This document shows positions 25,893 to 35,254 of a DNA stretch of 61,033 bases, piece after piece. Position numbers and translations under genes: made by a program. The notes under the pieces were generated by a model. The model was not told the origin of the DNA, did no database searches, and saw nothing but the letters and a program-made list of their open reading frames with translations. Positions within the stretch are counted from its first letter, which is position 1, and each line of letters begins with the position of its first letter. Origin of the DNA: Eubacterium sp. (GTDB taxonomy: Bacteria > Bacillota > Clostridia > Oscillospirales > Acutalibacteraceae); assembly GCA_017458975.1 (NCBI GenBank), contig JAFSZK010000072.1, forward strand, positions 1-61,033. Direction: 5' to 3'.

Positions 25893-27923
25893 ATGGAAAA
25901 CTATGTAGGAAAAAGACTTGACGGTCGATATGAGGTGCAGGAAATAATCGGCGTTGGCGGTATGTCCGTGGTTTATAAGGCGTACGATAACGTGGACGAC
26001 AGAATTGTTGCCGTTAAAATTCTTAAAGAGGAATTTTCAAACAGCGAGGAATTTAAACGCCGTTTTAAAAACGAGTCAAAGGCTATCGCTCTTTTGAGCC
26101 ATCCTAATATCGTAAAGGTGTACGACGTTAATTTCGGAGAAAAGCTTCAGTATATCGTTATGGAATATATTGACGGAATTACGCTTAAAGAGTATATCAA
26201 TAAACAGGGTGCAATTACCTGGAACGACGCTCTGTTCTTTATGAGCCAGATTCTTAAGGCAGTACAGCACGCGCACGACAAGGGAATTGTACACCGCGAC
26301 ATCAAGCCGCAAAATATTATCCTTCTTTCAACGGGTAATATCAAGGTTACGGATTTCGGTATTGCGCGCTTTTCAAGAAGCGAAACAAAAACCCTTACCG
26401 AGCAGGCTATCGGTTCCGTTCATTATATCGCTCCCGAACAGGCAAAGGGTGAAAAGACCGACGAGAAGGCGGATATCTATTCTCTCGGCGTAGTGCTTTA
26501 CGAAATGCTTTCGGGTACTGTTCCGTTTGAGGCGGACAGCGCGGTATCCGTTGCGCTTATGCAGCTTCAAAACGACGCTGAAAAGCTTACCGATATTAAT
26601 CCCGATATTCCTCTCGGTCTTGAGCAAATATGTATTCGCGCAATGCAGAAGAACCCTCTTGACCGTTATCAGAGCGCAACCGAAATGCTCCTTGATATTG
26701 AGGAGATAATTAAAAACCCCGAAACTACCTTTAATTACTCATATACTACATCAAAGGTGGACAGCAATCCTACAAAGGTTATTGATAAACAGGAATTTGT
26801 ACCCGCTCCCGAGCCGATTGAAGAACTTGAAGAAGATGATTTCTATCCGGACCCGGACAGAAAGAAGAAAATCGCAACTGCAATTATAATCGGTCTTATA
26901 GTTCTCGGCGCCGCCGTTGCTCTGCTTATTATGGCGGTAAGTAATCCAATCGGTAAAACCGTTACTCTTGAAAACTACGTGGGAAGAACCTATGACGAGG
27001 TATTTGCCGAAAACGAAAAGAGCAGTAATAAGTTCAAGATTTCTGCCGAATATGAAAAAACGAAGGAAGCCGAAGCGGGTAAGATTATAAAGCAGACCCC
27101 CGAAGCCGGAACTAAGGTTATGCAGGGAACCGAGCTTGTATTTGTAGTTGCTGCCTCAATGGACGATATAAAGGTTCCCAACGTTTATGACCGAACCGAG
27201 CAGCAGGCTAAGGATATGCTCGACGAAGCCGGCTTAACTACTTACACTGTTTTAAGCGTAGCAAGTGAAAATGTCGAAATCGGTAAGGTCGTTTATACCG
27301 ACCCGAAGGCAAATATGGTTGCGTCCGCCGAAACCGAGATTAAAATCTACGTATCAAGCGGACCTACAACAACCGAAAATAAGAAGCTTAAAATGCCCGA
27401 CGTTTACGGTCTTACCCAAAGCGGAGCGAGAGCGTTCCTTGAAAAGTACGGCTTTAAGAAGATATCCTTTGCTACTCAGGATTCACCCATGCCAAAGGGA
27501 ACGGTAATTTCCCAGACCCCCTCTGCCGGAGCGGAAATTTCCGAAAAGGATTCCGTTAAGCTTGTTATTTCAAGCGGCGTAACCTCAACCTCAACCGAGG
27601 AGGCAAGACGCGTCGGCGTATCCATCAAGCTTCCCACGGTTATAGATAAGAACGGTAATTACGTTAAGGATACGGTTGTTATTAAGGTCGACAACGAATC
27701 GGTTAAGAGCGTTAAGGTACCTCTTGACGGAAAGACCAAAAACTACGATATTCAGGGCTTCGGCAAGGATAAGAAGACTGTATCCGTCAGCATTAACAAA
27801 ACCGGCGCAAAGGATACAAAGAGTATCTCCGGTAAGAAAAACGAAACTCTTAATTTCTCTTTTGACGACTTTTCCTCCGACAGCCATACCGAGCCTGCGG
27901 ACGACGAAACGTCAAAATCATAA
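25893..27923 (+). CDS. prkC: Ser/Thr protein kinase with PASTA domains
   Basis: Membrane Hanks-type kinase sensing muropeptides or peptidoglycan state, linked to germination and cell wall control in Firmicutes. The 676 residues contain a kinase domain with GVGGMSVVYKA, VAVKIL (Lys42), HRDIKPQN near 134, DFGIAR and the IAPEQAKG activation-loop end. A single TM helix (about 328-349) follows a Lys-rich stop. Outside are three PASTA repeats (about 355-425, 427-495 and 502-567) and a Ser/Lys-rich tail. Followed 3 bp later by rsgA. Confidence 0.96.
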   Translation: MENYVGKRLDGRYEVQEIIGVGGMSVVYKAYDNVDDRIVAVKILKEEFSNSEEFKRRFKNESKAIALLSHPNIVKVYDVNFGEKLQYIVMEYIDGITLKEYINKQGAITWNDALFFMSQILKAVQHAHDKGIVHRDIKPQNIILLSTGNIKVTDFGIARFSRSETKTLTEQAIGSVHYIAPEQAKGEKTDEKADIYSLGVVLYEMLSGTVPFEADSAVSVALMQLQNDAEKLTDINPDIPLGLEQICIRAMQKNPLDRYQSATEMLLDIEEIIKNPETTFNYSYTTSKVDSNPTKVIDKQEFVPAPEPIEELEEDDFYPDPDRKKKIATAIIIGLIVLGAAVALLIMAVSNPIGKTVTLENYVGRTYDEVFAENEKSSNKFKISAEYEKTKEAEAGKIIKQTPEAGTKVMQGTELVFVVAASMDDIKVPNVYDRTEQQAKDMLDEAGLTTYTVLSVASENVEIGKVVYTDPKANMVASAETEIKIYVSSGPTTTENKKLKMPDVYGLTQSGARAFLEKYGFKKISFATQDSPMPKGTVISQTPSAGAEISEKDSVKLVISSGVTSTSTEEARRVGVSIKLPTVIDKNGNYVKDTVVIKVDNESVKSVKVPLDGKTKNYDIQGFGKDKKTVSVSINKTGAKDTKSISGKKNETLNFSFDDFSSDSHTEPADDETSKS

Positions 27924-27926
27924 TCT

Positions 27927-28814
27927 ATGTTAAAAGGAAAAATTATTAAAGGCATAGGCGGCTTCTATTATGTAGACGCCGCCGATGTTATTTATGAGTG
28001 TAAGGCAAGAGGTAATTTCAGAAAACAGGGAATTATTCCTCTTGTAGGCGATAACGTTGAAATTACTGTCAATGACGGGGAGCACGAAAATACTATTGAC
28101 AAAATTCTTGAGCGCAAGAATTCCCTTATAAGGCCTCCGCTTGCAAACCTTGACAGACTCTTTATTATTTCCTCGGTTACCGACCCTAAATTTAATACTC
28201 TGATTACCGATAAGCTTATTGCTATTGCCGAATATAAAAGCATTGAGCCCGTTATAGTTATTACAAAATGCGACCTTGATAATTCGTATAAAGAATACAA
28301 GGAGATTTACGAAAAGGCGGGCTATAAGGTAATTCTCTGCGATAATACCGTAGCCCACGGAGCCGATGAGGTGAGAGGGCTTCTTAAAGGCAAAATCTCT
28401 GCTTTTTGCGGTAATACGGGAGTCGGCAAGTCGTCCCTGCTTAATAATATATTTCCCGAGCTTGATTTACAAACGGGTGAAACGAGCAAGAAATTAGGAC
28501 GAGGCAGGCATACTACAAGACACAGCGAGCTCTTTAAGCTTGAGGGCGGATATATTGCCGATACTCCGGGTTTTTCTTCGCTTGATTTTGAGCGATGTGA
28601 GAGAATATATAAGGACGAGCTTGCGTACTGCTTTAAGGAGTTTGAGCCATATCTTATGAGCTGTAAATTTCTTAATAACTGTTCGCATATTAATGATAAG
28701 GGCTGCGCTGTGTGTGAGGCTGTTAAAAACGGTGAGATTAGCCAAAGCCGTCATAACAGCTATATCTCAATGTATAACGACGTAAAGGACATAAAAGAGT
28801 GGCAAAAGAAGTAA
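27927..28814 (+). CDS. rsgA: Ribosome small subunit-dependent GTPase
   Basis: Circularly permuted GTPase checking 30S maturation. The 295 residues show an N-terminal OB fold, G4 ITKCDL, G5, G1 GNTGVGKSSLLN near 163, G3 DTPGFSS and the zinc knuckle with C..C.H.....C (CKFLNNCSHINDKGC) near 250. No rpe gene lies between rsgA and thiN, although B. subtilis has one there. Overlaps thiN by 16 bp. Confidence 0.95.
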   Translation: MLKGKIIKGIGGFYYVDAADVIYECKARGNFRKQGIIPLVGDNVEITVNDGEHENTIDKILERKNSLIRPPLANLDRLFIISSVTDPKFNTLITDKLIAIAEYKSIEPVIVITKCDLDNSYKEYKEIYEKAGYKVILCDNTVAHGADEVRGLLKGKISAFCGNTGVGKSSLLNNIFPELDLQTGETSKKLGRGRHTTRHSELFKLEGGYIADTPGFSSLDFERCERIYKDELAYCFKEFEPYLMSCKFLNNCSHINDKGCAVCEAVKNGEISQSRHNSYISMYNDVKDIKEWQKK

Positions 28815-29452
28815 AAAGATGTACCGTCGTTTCGGGCGCTCCCGTAAACGACTGCGAATTTTTAAAAGAGAATATTAATACCGATTCCTTTATAATTGCA
28901 GCGGACAGCGGGTATAAAAGGCTTGTTGAAGCCGGTCTGAGGATTGATTGTATAATCGCCGATTTTGATTCTTCAAAAAAGCCTGAGCTCGATTGTGAAA
29001 TAATTGAATTCAGCTGTGAAAAGGAATTTACCGATACCTTTAACGCGGTAAGACTTGCCGTAGAGCGCGGATATAACGATATTACCGTATTCTTTGCTCT
29101 CGGAGGTCGCTTTGACCACAGTTATTCTAATTTGCTCTGTCTTGCTTACTGTAATGAAAACGGCGTAAAATGTACCCTGTTTGACAGAAATAACCGCGTT
29201 TCTCTTATTAATTCATATCATAAATTCAAAAAGGATTACGAGTCATTTTCGCTTTTCGCGTTTATGGGAGAATGCAGGGGAGTATCAATTAAGGGCGCAT
29301 ATTATACCGCGGGGTGGTATAATAAGGATAAGCTCGATTTTAAAATCAGCTCCCAGTTTGCTCAAAGTAATTTTATTACCGACGAATACTGCGAAATAAG
29401 CGTCGAAAACGGAACGCTGTTGCTTATTGAAGCTAACGATGTAACAAAATAA
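28799..29452 (+). CDS. thiN: Thiamine pyrophosphokinase
   Basis: Converts thiamine to thiamine diphosphate. The 217 residues have the TPK catalytic part (AADSGYKRLVEAG, IIADFDSSKK, TDTFNAVRLAVERGY, FALGGRFDHSYSNL) and a C-terminal thiamine-binding strand region (GVSIKGAYY, NFITDEYCEISVENGTLLLIE). Position after rsgA matches the Firmicutes order ending in spoVM. The start codon lies in the rsgA 3' end (ATGGCAAAAG is not used; GTG/TTG-type initiation at 28799 is likely). Confidence 0.92.
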   Translation: MAKEVKRCTVVSGAPVNDCEFLKENINTDSFIIAADSGYKRLVEAGLRIDCIIADFDSSKKPELDCEIIEFSCEKEFTDTFNAVRLAVERGYNDITVFFALGGRFDHSYSNLLCLAYCNENGVKCTLFDRNNRVSLINSYHKFKKDYESFSLFAFMGECRGVSIKGAYYTAGWYNKDKLDFKISSQFAQSNFITDEYCEISVENGTLLLIEANDVTK

Positions 29453-29499
29453 TTTGTTTTACATAGTATGTACTGAAAAGCAGAAATGAGGTGCGTACT

Positions 29500-29637
29500 A
29501 TGGATGAAAAGAAGAATTACCTTTGGATTGCCTTTGGAGTCGGCTGCGTTCTCGCGCTGTGTCTTCCGAGTGTCTGGACAACGAGAATTCTTGCGATAAT
29601 GGTAACAATCCTCGGAATCGTCTGCTGTAAGAAATAA
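29500..29637 (+). CDS. Small 45-aa membrane protein, unknown
   Basis: Short ORF starting MDEKKNYLWI and ending IVCCKK. It has a GAGG site (29489-29492) 7 bp before the ATG, a normal TAA stop and codon use like its neighbours. The peptide has a hydrophobic N-terminal helix (about residues 7-22), a central PSVWTTR turn and a second hydrophobic helix (about 29-43): a small hairpin membrane protein with two cysteines near its end. It sits between thiN and spoVM, a sporulation-linked location. The start codon is in a CATAGTA/TACTATG hairpin. I recognise no family. Confidence 0.6.
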   Translation: MDEKKNYLWIAFGVGCVLALCLPSVWTTRILAIMVTILGIVCCKK

Positions 29638-29648
29638 GAGGTGATTGT

Positions 29649-29735
29649 ATGAAGGTTGTTGTAATTAAAAGTCCGAAAATTCTTGCTCCTTTTTTAAGGT
29701 CGCTGTTTAAGATAAAAAAGGTAAGCAATACTTGA
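29649..29735 (+). CDS. spoVM: Stage V sporulation protein SpoVM
   Basis: Tiny amphipathic-helix protein that recognises the curved forespore membrane and anchors the spore coat ATPase SpoIVA. The 28-residue product starts MKVVVIKSPKILAPFLRSL and ends KKVSNT. It shares with B. subtilis SpoVM (26 aa, recalled) the MK-x3-IK-x-PK-x-L frame, Pro9, and the Arg/Lys-rich amphipathic C-terminal half. AGAGGTGAT precedes the ATG. Its place after rsgA-thiN is the same as in B. subtilis. Such a short gene is easily missed by automatic callers. Confidence 0.85.
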   Translation: MKVVVIKSPKILAPFLRSLFKIKKVSNT

Positions 29736-29760
29736 CAATAAAGGTTTAATTTGTTAATAT
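29732..29760 (+). promoter_or_regulatory. Promoter of the T-box/valS unit
   Basis: TTGACA (29732-29737) overlaps the spoVM stop codon; 17-bp spacer; -10 TAATAT (29755-29760). Transcription would start near 29767, just before the T-box stem I. Confidence 0.6.
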
Positions 29761-29773
29761 AATTTCATATTTT

Positions 29774-29995
29774 AAAGGCGTTGACTGAGAGGAGTAGCTC
29801 TTTATAGCTTTCAGAGAGTCGGTGGACGGTGCAAACCGACAGCAAAGAGGAGCGAAGGTAGCTCACGAGCCGAACGGGTGAAATTAAGTAGTCCGTTACG
29901 TTTCCCGCGTTAAGGGTAAGAGTGACACGAAAGTGTAATTTGAGTGGTACCACGGAATCTTTCCGCCTCATTGTGAGGCGGTTTATTTTTTTACA
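29774..29995 (+). promoter_or_regulatory. T-box riboswitch (Val) with terminator/antiterminator
   Basis: tRNA-sensing leader controlling valS. The conserved T-box sequence TGGTACCACGG is at 29945-29955. The terminator CCGCCTCA/TGAGGCGG (29963-29981) with its T-rich run competes with the antiterminator. Stem I has the GAGGAGTAG / AGCGAAGGTAGCTC specifier-loop halves; GTA at about 29858-29861 reads as a Val codon, consistent with the downstream gene. Uncharged tRNA-Val should stabilise the antiterminator and permit readthrough. Confidence 0.92.
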
Positions 29996-30008
29996 AGGAG
30001 AAATAAAT

Positions 30009-32636
30009 ATGGCAAAGGAACTTGAAAAGCAATATAATCCTGCTTCTTTTGAAGACAGGACTTATAAATTCTGGCTTGACGGAGGATACTTTCACGCTGA
30101 CGTAAACTCCGATAAAAAGCCCTATACAATCGTTATCCCGCCCCCGAATATTACGGGTCAGCTTCATATGGGACACGCTCTTGACAATACTCTTCAGGAT
30201 ATCCTTATCCGTTATCACAGAATGAGCGGATACGATACCCTCTGGCTTCCCGGAACCGACCACGCGTCCATTGCAACCGAAGCAAAAATCGTTGAGGCAA
30301 TGCGCAAGGAAGGTATCTCAAAAGAAGATTTGGGACGTGAAGGCTTTCTTGAAAGGGCATGGGAGTGGAAAAAACAGTACGGCGGAAGAATTATCGAACA
30401 GTTAAAGAAGCTCGGCTCCTCCTGTGATTGGTACAGAGAGCGCTTTACTCTTGACGAGGGCTGCAATAAAGCCGTTGTCGAGGTATTTAATAACCTTTAT
30501 GAAAAGGGTCTTATTTATCGCGGAGAAAGAATCGTAAACTGGTGTCCTCATTGTCTTACCTCCATTTCCGACGCAGAGGTTGAATACGAGGACCAGGCAG
30601 GTCATTTCTGGCATCTCAAATACCCCTTTACCGACGGAAGCGGCTATCTTGAGCTTGCAACCACAAGACCCGAAACAATGCTCGGTGATACTGCCGTTGC
30701 GGTTAATCCCAACGATGAAAGATATAAGCACCTTGTAGGTAAGACTCTTGACTTACCGCTCGTACACCGTGAAATTCCCGTTATTGCCGATGATTACGTT
30801 GATATTGAATTCGGCACCGGCGTAGTTAAAATTACTCCCGCTCACGACCCCAACGACTTTGAGGTCGGACTTCGTCATAACCTTGAGGTAATCGACGTTC
30901 TTACCGATGACGCCCATATTAAAGAGGGCTGGGGAAGATACAGCGGTATGGACAGATACGAGGCAAGAGAAGCTATCGTTGAGGATTTAATTAAAGAGGG
31001 CGCAATGCTCGAAATTGAGGATTATTCCCATAATGTAGGAACCTGTTATCGCTGCGGTACAACAATTGAGCCCAAGGTTTCTAAGCAATGGTTCGTTTCG
31101 ATGAAGGAGCTTGCAACTCCTGCTATCGACGCCGTTAAAAACGACGATACAAAATTTGTTCCCAAGAGATATGAAAAGACTTATTTCCACTGGCTTGAAA
31201 ATATCCGCGACTGGTGTATTTCACGTCAGCTCTGGTGGGGCCACAGAATTCCTGCGTGGTACTGCGACGACTGCGGTGAGATTACCGTAAGCCGCGACGT
31301 ACCGACAAAGTGCGCGCATTGCAAAAGCGAAAAAATACATCAGGACCCCGATACTCTCGATACATGGTTCTCCTCTGCGCTCTGGCCGTTTTCAACAATG
31401 GGCTGGCCCGACGAAACAGCGGATTTCAAAAAGTACTATCCTACCGATACGCTTGTAACCGGTTATGATATTATTCCGTTCTGGGTAATGAGAATGATGT
31501 TCTCGGGTCTTGAACAGACGGGCAGAGTTCCGTTTGATACCGTATTAATCCACGGACTTGTTCGTGACGAGCAGGGAAGAAAGATGAGTAAATCGCTCGG
31601 CAACGGAATCGACCCGCTTGAGGTAATCGACGAATTCGGTGCGGACGCGCTACGCTTTACTCTTGCTACGGGTAATTCTCCCGGTAACGATATGAGATTT
31701 TCCTCGTCGCGTGTTACCGCTTCCCGTAATTTTGCCAACAAGCTCTGGAATGCAGCAAGATTTGTTCTTATGTATCTCGGTGAGGGATACGAATACAAGG
31801 GACTTCCGAGCGAGCTTCTTATTGAGGATAAGTGGATTATTTCCAAGGTTAACTCACTTGCAAAAGAAGTAACTGAAAATCTTGATAAATTCGAGCTCGG
31901 TATTGCCGTTCAGAAGCTTTACGATTTTATCTGGGATGTATTCTGCGACTGGTATATTGAAATTGCAAAAATCCGTCTTCAGGGCGAAGATGAGCAAGCA
32001 AAGGAAAACGTTAAAGCGGTTCTTGTATTCGTTTTAACCTATATTCTTAAGCTTCTTCATCCGTTTATGCCTTTTATTACCGAGGAAATCTACCAGGCGA
32101 TTCCGCACGACACCGAATCTATTATGATTTCCGAGTGGTGTAAGTATGACGATTCGCTCTGCTTCAACGAGGACGAAGCGGAAATGGAAAAGATAATGAG
32201 CGCAATTCGTGCTATCAGAAACAGAAGAGCCGAAATGAATATTCCTCCGAGCAAAAAGGCAAAGGTATTTGTTGAAACTAACGAAATTAAAACCTTCTCG
32301 CTCGGTAAGGACTTCATTATCCGTCTTGCTTCGGCAAGCGAGGTTGAGGTTGATAAGAGCTTCGGCGACCTCGGAAACGTTGTAACAATTATTACTAACG
32401 ACGCTAAGATTTATATTCCTCTCGGTGATTTAGTTGATTTTGAAGCTGAGAAAAAGCGCCTTGAAAAAGAGCTTGCGGCGGCTAAGGATAAGCTTGAATT
32501 TATTATGAAAAAGCTTAATAACCCCGGCTTTGTGAATAAAGCTCCGGCTCAGGTTGTTGAGAAAAACCGCGAGGACGCAAAACAGCTTGAAGAAAAGATT
32601 GACTCCCTTGAGAATTCAATTAAGGAAATCGGTTAA
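30009..32636 (+). CDS. valS: Valyl-tRNA synthetase
   Basis: Charges tRNA-Val and edits Thr-tRNA-Val. I choose the ATG at 30009 ([10 protein letters not shown]), after AAGGAGA and after the T-box terminator. An upstream in-frame start at 29922 lies inside the T-box. The 875 residues have the HIGH motif as [15 protein letters not shown], the editing domain ([15 protein letters not shown]), the KMSKS loop [14 protein letters not shown], an anticodon-binding domain and a C-terminal coiled coil (about 810-873). Its stop overlaps the folC ATG. Confidence 0.97.
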   Translation: MAKELEKQYNPASFEDRTYKFWLDGGYFHADVNSDKKPYTIVIPPPNITGQLHMGHALDNTLQDILIRYHRMSGYDTLWLPGTDHASIATEAKIVEAMRKEGISKEDLGREGFLERAWEWKKQYGGRIIEQLKKLGSSCDWYRERFTLDEGCNKAVVEVFNNLYEKGLIYRGERIVNWCPHCLTSISDAEVEYEDQAGHFWHLKYPFTDGSGYLELATTRPETMLGDTAVAVNPNDERYKHLVGKTLDLPLVHREIPVIADDYVDIEFGTGVVKITPAHDPNDFEVGLRHNLEVIDVLTDDAHIKEGWGRYSGMDRYEAREAIVEDLIKEGAMLEIEDYSHNVGTCYRCGTTIEPKVSKQWFVSMKELATPAIDAVKNDDTKFVPKRYEKTYFHWLENIRDWCISRQLWWGHRIPAWYCDDCGEITVSRDVPTKCAHCKSEKIHQDPDTLDTWFSSALWPFSTMGWPDETADFKKYYPTDTLVTGYDIIPFWVMRMMFSGLEQTGRVPFDTVLIHGLVRDEQGRKMSKSLGNGIDPLEVIDEFGADALRFTLATGNSPGNDMRFSSSRVTASRNFANKLWNAARFVLMYLGEGYEYKGLPSELLIEDKWIISKVNSLAKEVTENLDKFELGIAVQKLYDFIWDVFCDWYIEIAKIRLQGEDEQAKENVKAVLVFVLTYILKLLHPFMPFITEEIYQAIPHDTESIMISEWCKYDDSLCFNEDEAEMEKIMSAIRAIRNRRAEMNIPPSKKAKVFVETNEIKTFSLGKDFIIRLASASEVEVDKSFGDLGNVVTIITNDAKIYIPLGDLVDFEAEKKRLEKELAAAKDKLEFIMKKLNNPGFVNKAPAQVVEKNREDAKQLEEKIDSLENSIKEIG

Positions 32637-33691
32637 TGATTAATTCTTATCAAAAGGCAATTCAATATTTAAATGAAAAAAAGAGCCTCGGCGTAATGCC
32701 GGGGCTTGAACGCATTAAAGCGGCGCTTGAAGAAAAAGGAAACCCGCAAAATGACTTTAAAATAATCCATATTGCGGGTACAAACGGCAAGGGAACCGTT
32801 GCCGCTACAATTTCAAAAGCGCTTGAAAATAACGGTTTTCGGGTAGGTCTTTTTACCACCCCGTGGGTCGTTTCCTGCCGAGAGCAAATACAGCTTTGCG
32901 GTGAAATGATTAGCTGCGAGGATTTTACAAGGCTTACCGACGAGTGTCAAAACGACGTCTGTACCGAATTTGAAACCCTCGTTTTGATGGCTTACCTTTT
33001 TTTCAGCCGTAATAAAGTCGATTACGCCGTTGTTGAGTGCGGAATGGGCGGTCTCGGCGACGCAACAAACGTAGAAAACGATAACCTTTCCGTTATTACT
33101 CCTATTTCTTTTGACCATACGGATTACTTCGGAAGCAGTATTGAGGATATCGCAAAGGAAAAGGCGGGGATACTTCGTAAAAGCTGCGACTGTATAATAT
33201 ATTCCGACGAGTTTAAGGATATATTTGCTCCGCATTGTAAAAAGCTCTATATAAGCCCCGATAAGGATAATTTGAGTCTTGTTAATACCGTTCTTGATTA
33301 TCTCGGCATAAATGCCGTAAGTGAGCTTGTGCGCCTTCCCGCAAGACAGGAGAGAATAGGAAGCATACTCCTTGACGGCGGTCATAATAAAAGTGCCGGA
33401 GAATATCTTTCAAAGGTAATTGAAAACGAAACCGCACTTATCGGTATGCTGAAGGATAAGGACGTTGACGCGTATCTTTCCTTTGTTGCGCCGAAATGTA
33501 AAAAGATAATTACCGTAACTCCGAAAAGCGAGAGAGCCATGGACTCTAAAGAGCTTTTAGTTTATGCTAAAAGGTATTGCAACGACGTTATCAGTTATAA
33601 CGATATTAACGAAGCGTTAAATGATTTTAGTATTACGCTCGTTTGCGGCTCCTTTTATCTTGCAAGAGAAATAAGAAAAATATTAATTTAA
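32636..33691 (+). CDS. folC: Folylpolyglutamate synthase, short form
   Basis: Mur-ligase-fold enzyme adding glutamates to folates. The P-loop HIAGTNGKGTVAA (near 45), VVECGMGGLGDATNV (near 133) and SFDHTDYFGSSIEDIAKEKAGI are canonical. ARQERIGSILLDGGHNKSA begins the C-terminal domain. At 351 residues it is about 70 shorter than usual: the segment between the central and C-terminal domains (about residue 200-225) that normally carries G-x-H-Q-x-x-N is largely missing. Coupled to valS, as in Bacillus. Confidence 0.88.
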   Translation: MINSYQKAIQYLNEKKSLGVMPGLERIKAALEEKGNPQNDFKIIHIAGTNGKGTVAATISKALENNGFRVGLFTTPWVVSCREQIQLCGEMISCEDFTRLTDECQNDVCTEFETLVLMAYLFFSRNKVDYAVVECGMGGLGDATNVENDNLSVITPISFDHTDYFGSSIEDIAKEKAGILRKSCDCIIYSDEFKDIFAPHCKKLYISPDKDNLSLVNTVLDYLGINAVSELVRLPARQERIGSILLDGGHNKSAGEYLSKVIENETALIGMLKDKDVDAYLSFVAPKCKKIITVTPKSERAMDSKELLVYAKRYCNDVISYNDINEALNDFSITLVCGSFYLAREIRKILI

Positions 33692-33718
33692 CCCGTTTTT
33701 CGGCAAAATATTTACTTT

Positions 33719-33751
33719 TAACCTGCTATTCTTTTAGCAGGTTATTTTTTT
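33719..33751 (+). terminator. Terminator between folC and spoIIA operon
   Basis: AACCTGCTA/AGCAGGTT hairpin followed by A and T7. It ends the valS-folC unit just ahead of the spoIIAA Shine-Dalgarno, so spoIIA transcription presumably needs its own developmental promoter, which I could not place. Confidence 0.8.
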
Positions 33752-33762
33752 GGAGGGAAAAT

Positions 33763-34080
33763 ATGAACGTAACGGTTGAAACAAGCGGCGGACTGGTTAT
33801 TGCATATCTTAACGGAGAAATTGACCACCATAATTCAAAGGAAATCAGAGAGAAAATAGATACCGTTATAACGATGAATAAGCCGACTCATTTAATTCTT
33901 GATTTTAAAAACGTAAGCTTTATGGATTCCTCGGGAATAGGGCTTATTATGGGAAGATACAGATTATTACAGTCTTATAAATCAACCCTTGAGGTCAGAG
34001 GAGTTAATAAACAAACTAAAAAGATATTTGAGCTTTCGGGTATCGGCTCAATAGCGATTATCAATACTAAGGAGGTATAA
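33763..34080 (+). CDS. spoIIAA: Anti-sigma F factor antagonist SpoIIAA
   Basis: STAS protein that frees sigma-F by binding SpoIIAB. The ATG at 33763 follows TGGAGGGA at a good distance; the longer frame reaches back through the terminator and is rejected. The 105 residues include GEIDHHNSKEIREKID and the phospho-acceptor block FMDSSGIGLIMGRY with Ser56 in the place of B. subtilis Ser58. First gene of the three-gene spoIIA operon. Confidence 0.95.
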   Translation: MNVTVETSGGLVIAYLNGEIDHHNSKEIREKIDTVITMNKPTHLILDFKNVSFMDSSGIGLIMGRYRLLQSYKSTLEVRGVNKQTKKIFELSGIGSIAIINTKEV

Positions 34081-34081
34081 A

Positions 34082-34519
34082 ATGAATAATCAAAATGAAT
34101 TCAGACTAAGCGTTTTTTCAAACTCGGTTAACGAAGCTTTTTGCAGGGTCGTTGTATCCTCGTTTATAACTCCGCTTGACCCTACGATTGAAGAGGTGAA
34201 CGACCTTAAAACTGCAGTAAGCGAAGCGGTTACAAACTGTATAGTGCACGCCTATAAAGAATCTCTCGGTAAAATATACATACAGGGAATTATTAACGAT
34301 AAAAGAGTTGTCAGAATTACTGTCAAGGATAAGGGAGTCGGTATTGAGGACGTCAAAGCAGCAATGCAACCGCTTTATACCACGGGCGACGGGGACAGAG
34401 CAGGACTCGGCTTTACCGTAATGCAATCCTTTTGCGACAGAGTAAGCGTTAAGTCAAAGCCCGGCAAAGGGACGAGCGTAACCCTGACTAAAAGAATTTC
34501 GGGGCGCTCGGCTTGGTAA
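34082..34519 (+). CDS. spoIIAB: Anti-sigma F factor / serine kinase SpoIIAB
   Basis: GHKL kinase that holds sigma-F and phosphorylates SpoIIAA. The 145 residues show the N-box AVSEAVTNCIVHAY, G1 VKDKGVGIED, and G2 AGLGFTVMQSFCD. The length is normal. It begins 1 bp after the spoIIAA stop and overlaps the sigF start by 7 bp. Confidence 0.95.
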   Translation: MNNQNEFRLSVFSNSVNEAFCRVVVSSFITPLDPTIEEVNDLKTAVSEAVTNCIVHAYKESLGKIYIQGIINDKRVVRITVKDKGVGIEDVKAAMQPLYTTGDGDRAGLGFTVMQSFCDRVSVKSKPGKGTSVTLTKRISGRSAW

Positions 34520-35169
34520 AGGAAAACAGAGAGCGCGTTATTGTAGATAACCTTAAGCTTGTTCATTCTGTTGCAAAACGCTTCAGGGGCAGGGGAATTG
34601 ATTATGACGATTTGTACCAGGCGGGATGCGTGGGATTAATTAAAGCGGTGGACGGCTTTGATTCTGAAAGGGGATTTGCTTTTTCAACTTATGCCGTGCC
34701 GGTAATTATGGGCGAAATCAAAAGACTGTTCAGAGACGGAGGCAGTATTAAAATTTCGCGTTCTTTAAGAGAAAAAGCAATTAAAGCGCAGTCGTCAAGA
34801 GAAATGTTTATAAATAAGCATTTAAGAGAACCGACAATGAGCGAGCTTTCAAAAATGTGCGATTGTTCCGAAGAGGAGCTTTGTCAGGCGCTGAACGTTC
34901 TCAGTCCCGTAATATCCCTTAACTGCGATTACGATGACTCAGAAAGTGAAATAGATGTGCCGTTTGACGATACGGAGGCTATGTTTGATAAGCTTTCTCT
35001 TGAATGTGCAGCACTGAAATTAAGCGACAAGGAAAGAAAGCTCTTAAAGCTTCGGTATTACGAGGGAAAAACCCAGTGTGAATGCGCGTGCGCTATGTCG
35101 GTTTCACAGGTTCAGATATCGCGAAGAGAAAAGGAGCTTTTAAAAAAACTGAAAATACTACTCGAGTAA
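34513..35169 (+). CDS. sigF: RNA polymerase sigma-F factor
   Basis: First forespore-specific sigma factor. It begins with TTG at 34513, overlapping spoIIAB. The 218 residues contain region 2 (DLYQAGCVGLIKAVDGFD, FSTYAVPVIMGEIKRLFRD), region 3 and region 4 (LSDKERKLLKLRYYEGKTQCE, VSQVQISRREKELLKKL). The operon context distinguishes it from sigma-G, to which region 2 is very similar. Confidence 0.93.
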   Translation: MVKENRERVIVDNLKLVHSVAKRFRGRGIDYDDLYQAGCVGLIKAVDGFDSERGFAFSTYAVPVIMGEIKRLFRDGGSIKISRSLREKAIKAQSSREMFINKHLREPTMSELSKMCDCSEEELCQALNVLSPVISLNCDYDDSESEIDVPFDDTEAMFDKLSLECAALKLSDKERKLLKLRYYEGKTQCECACAMSVSQVQISRREKELLKKLKILLE

Positions 35170-35190
35170 GCAGTCTTTATGACTGCTTAT
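35168..35190 (+). terminator. Weak terminator after sigF
   Basis: AAGCAGTC/GACTGCTT hairpin (35168-35189) followed by a broken T tract. The following promoter's -35 starts at its 3' edge. Confidence 0.5.
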
Positions 35191-35218
35191 TGACTTTTAT
35201 ATTTAATTATAATATTAT
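35190..35218 (+). promoter_or_regulatory. Promoter of the radical-SAM/glycosyltransferase cluster
   Basis: TTGACT (35190-35195), 17-bp spacer and TATTAT (35213-35218), 37 bp upstream of the first gene. Confidence 0.55.
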
Positions 35219-35254
35219 ATAAGGTGGTAAAATTTATTTAAATAAGGAATAATT

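Noticed and set aside
29922..30008. 29-residue N-terminal extension of ValS
   Set aside because: It lies inside the T-box leader and terminator; the RBS and family N-terminus support 30009.
33643..33762. N-terminal extension of SpoIIAA by 40 residues
   Set aside because: It would start inside folC and translate through the intrinsic terminator; the ATG at 33763 has an excellent RBS and matches family length.
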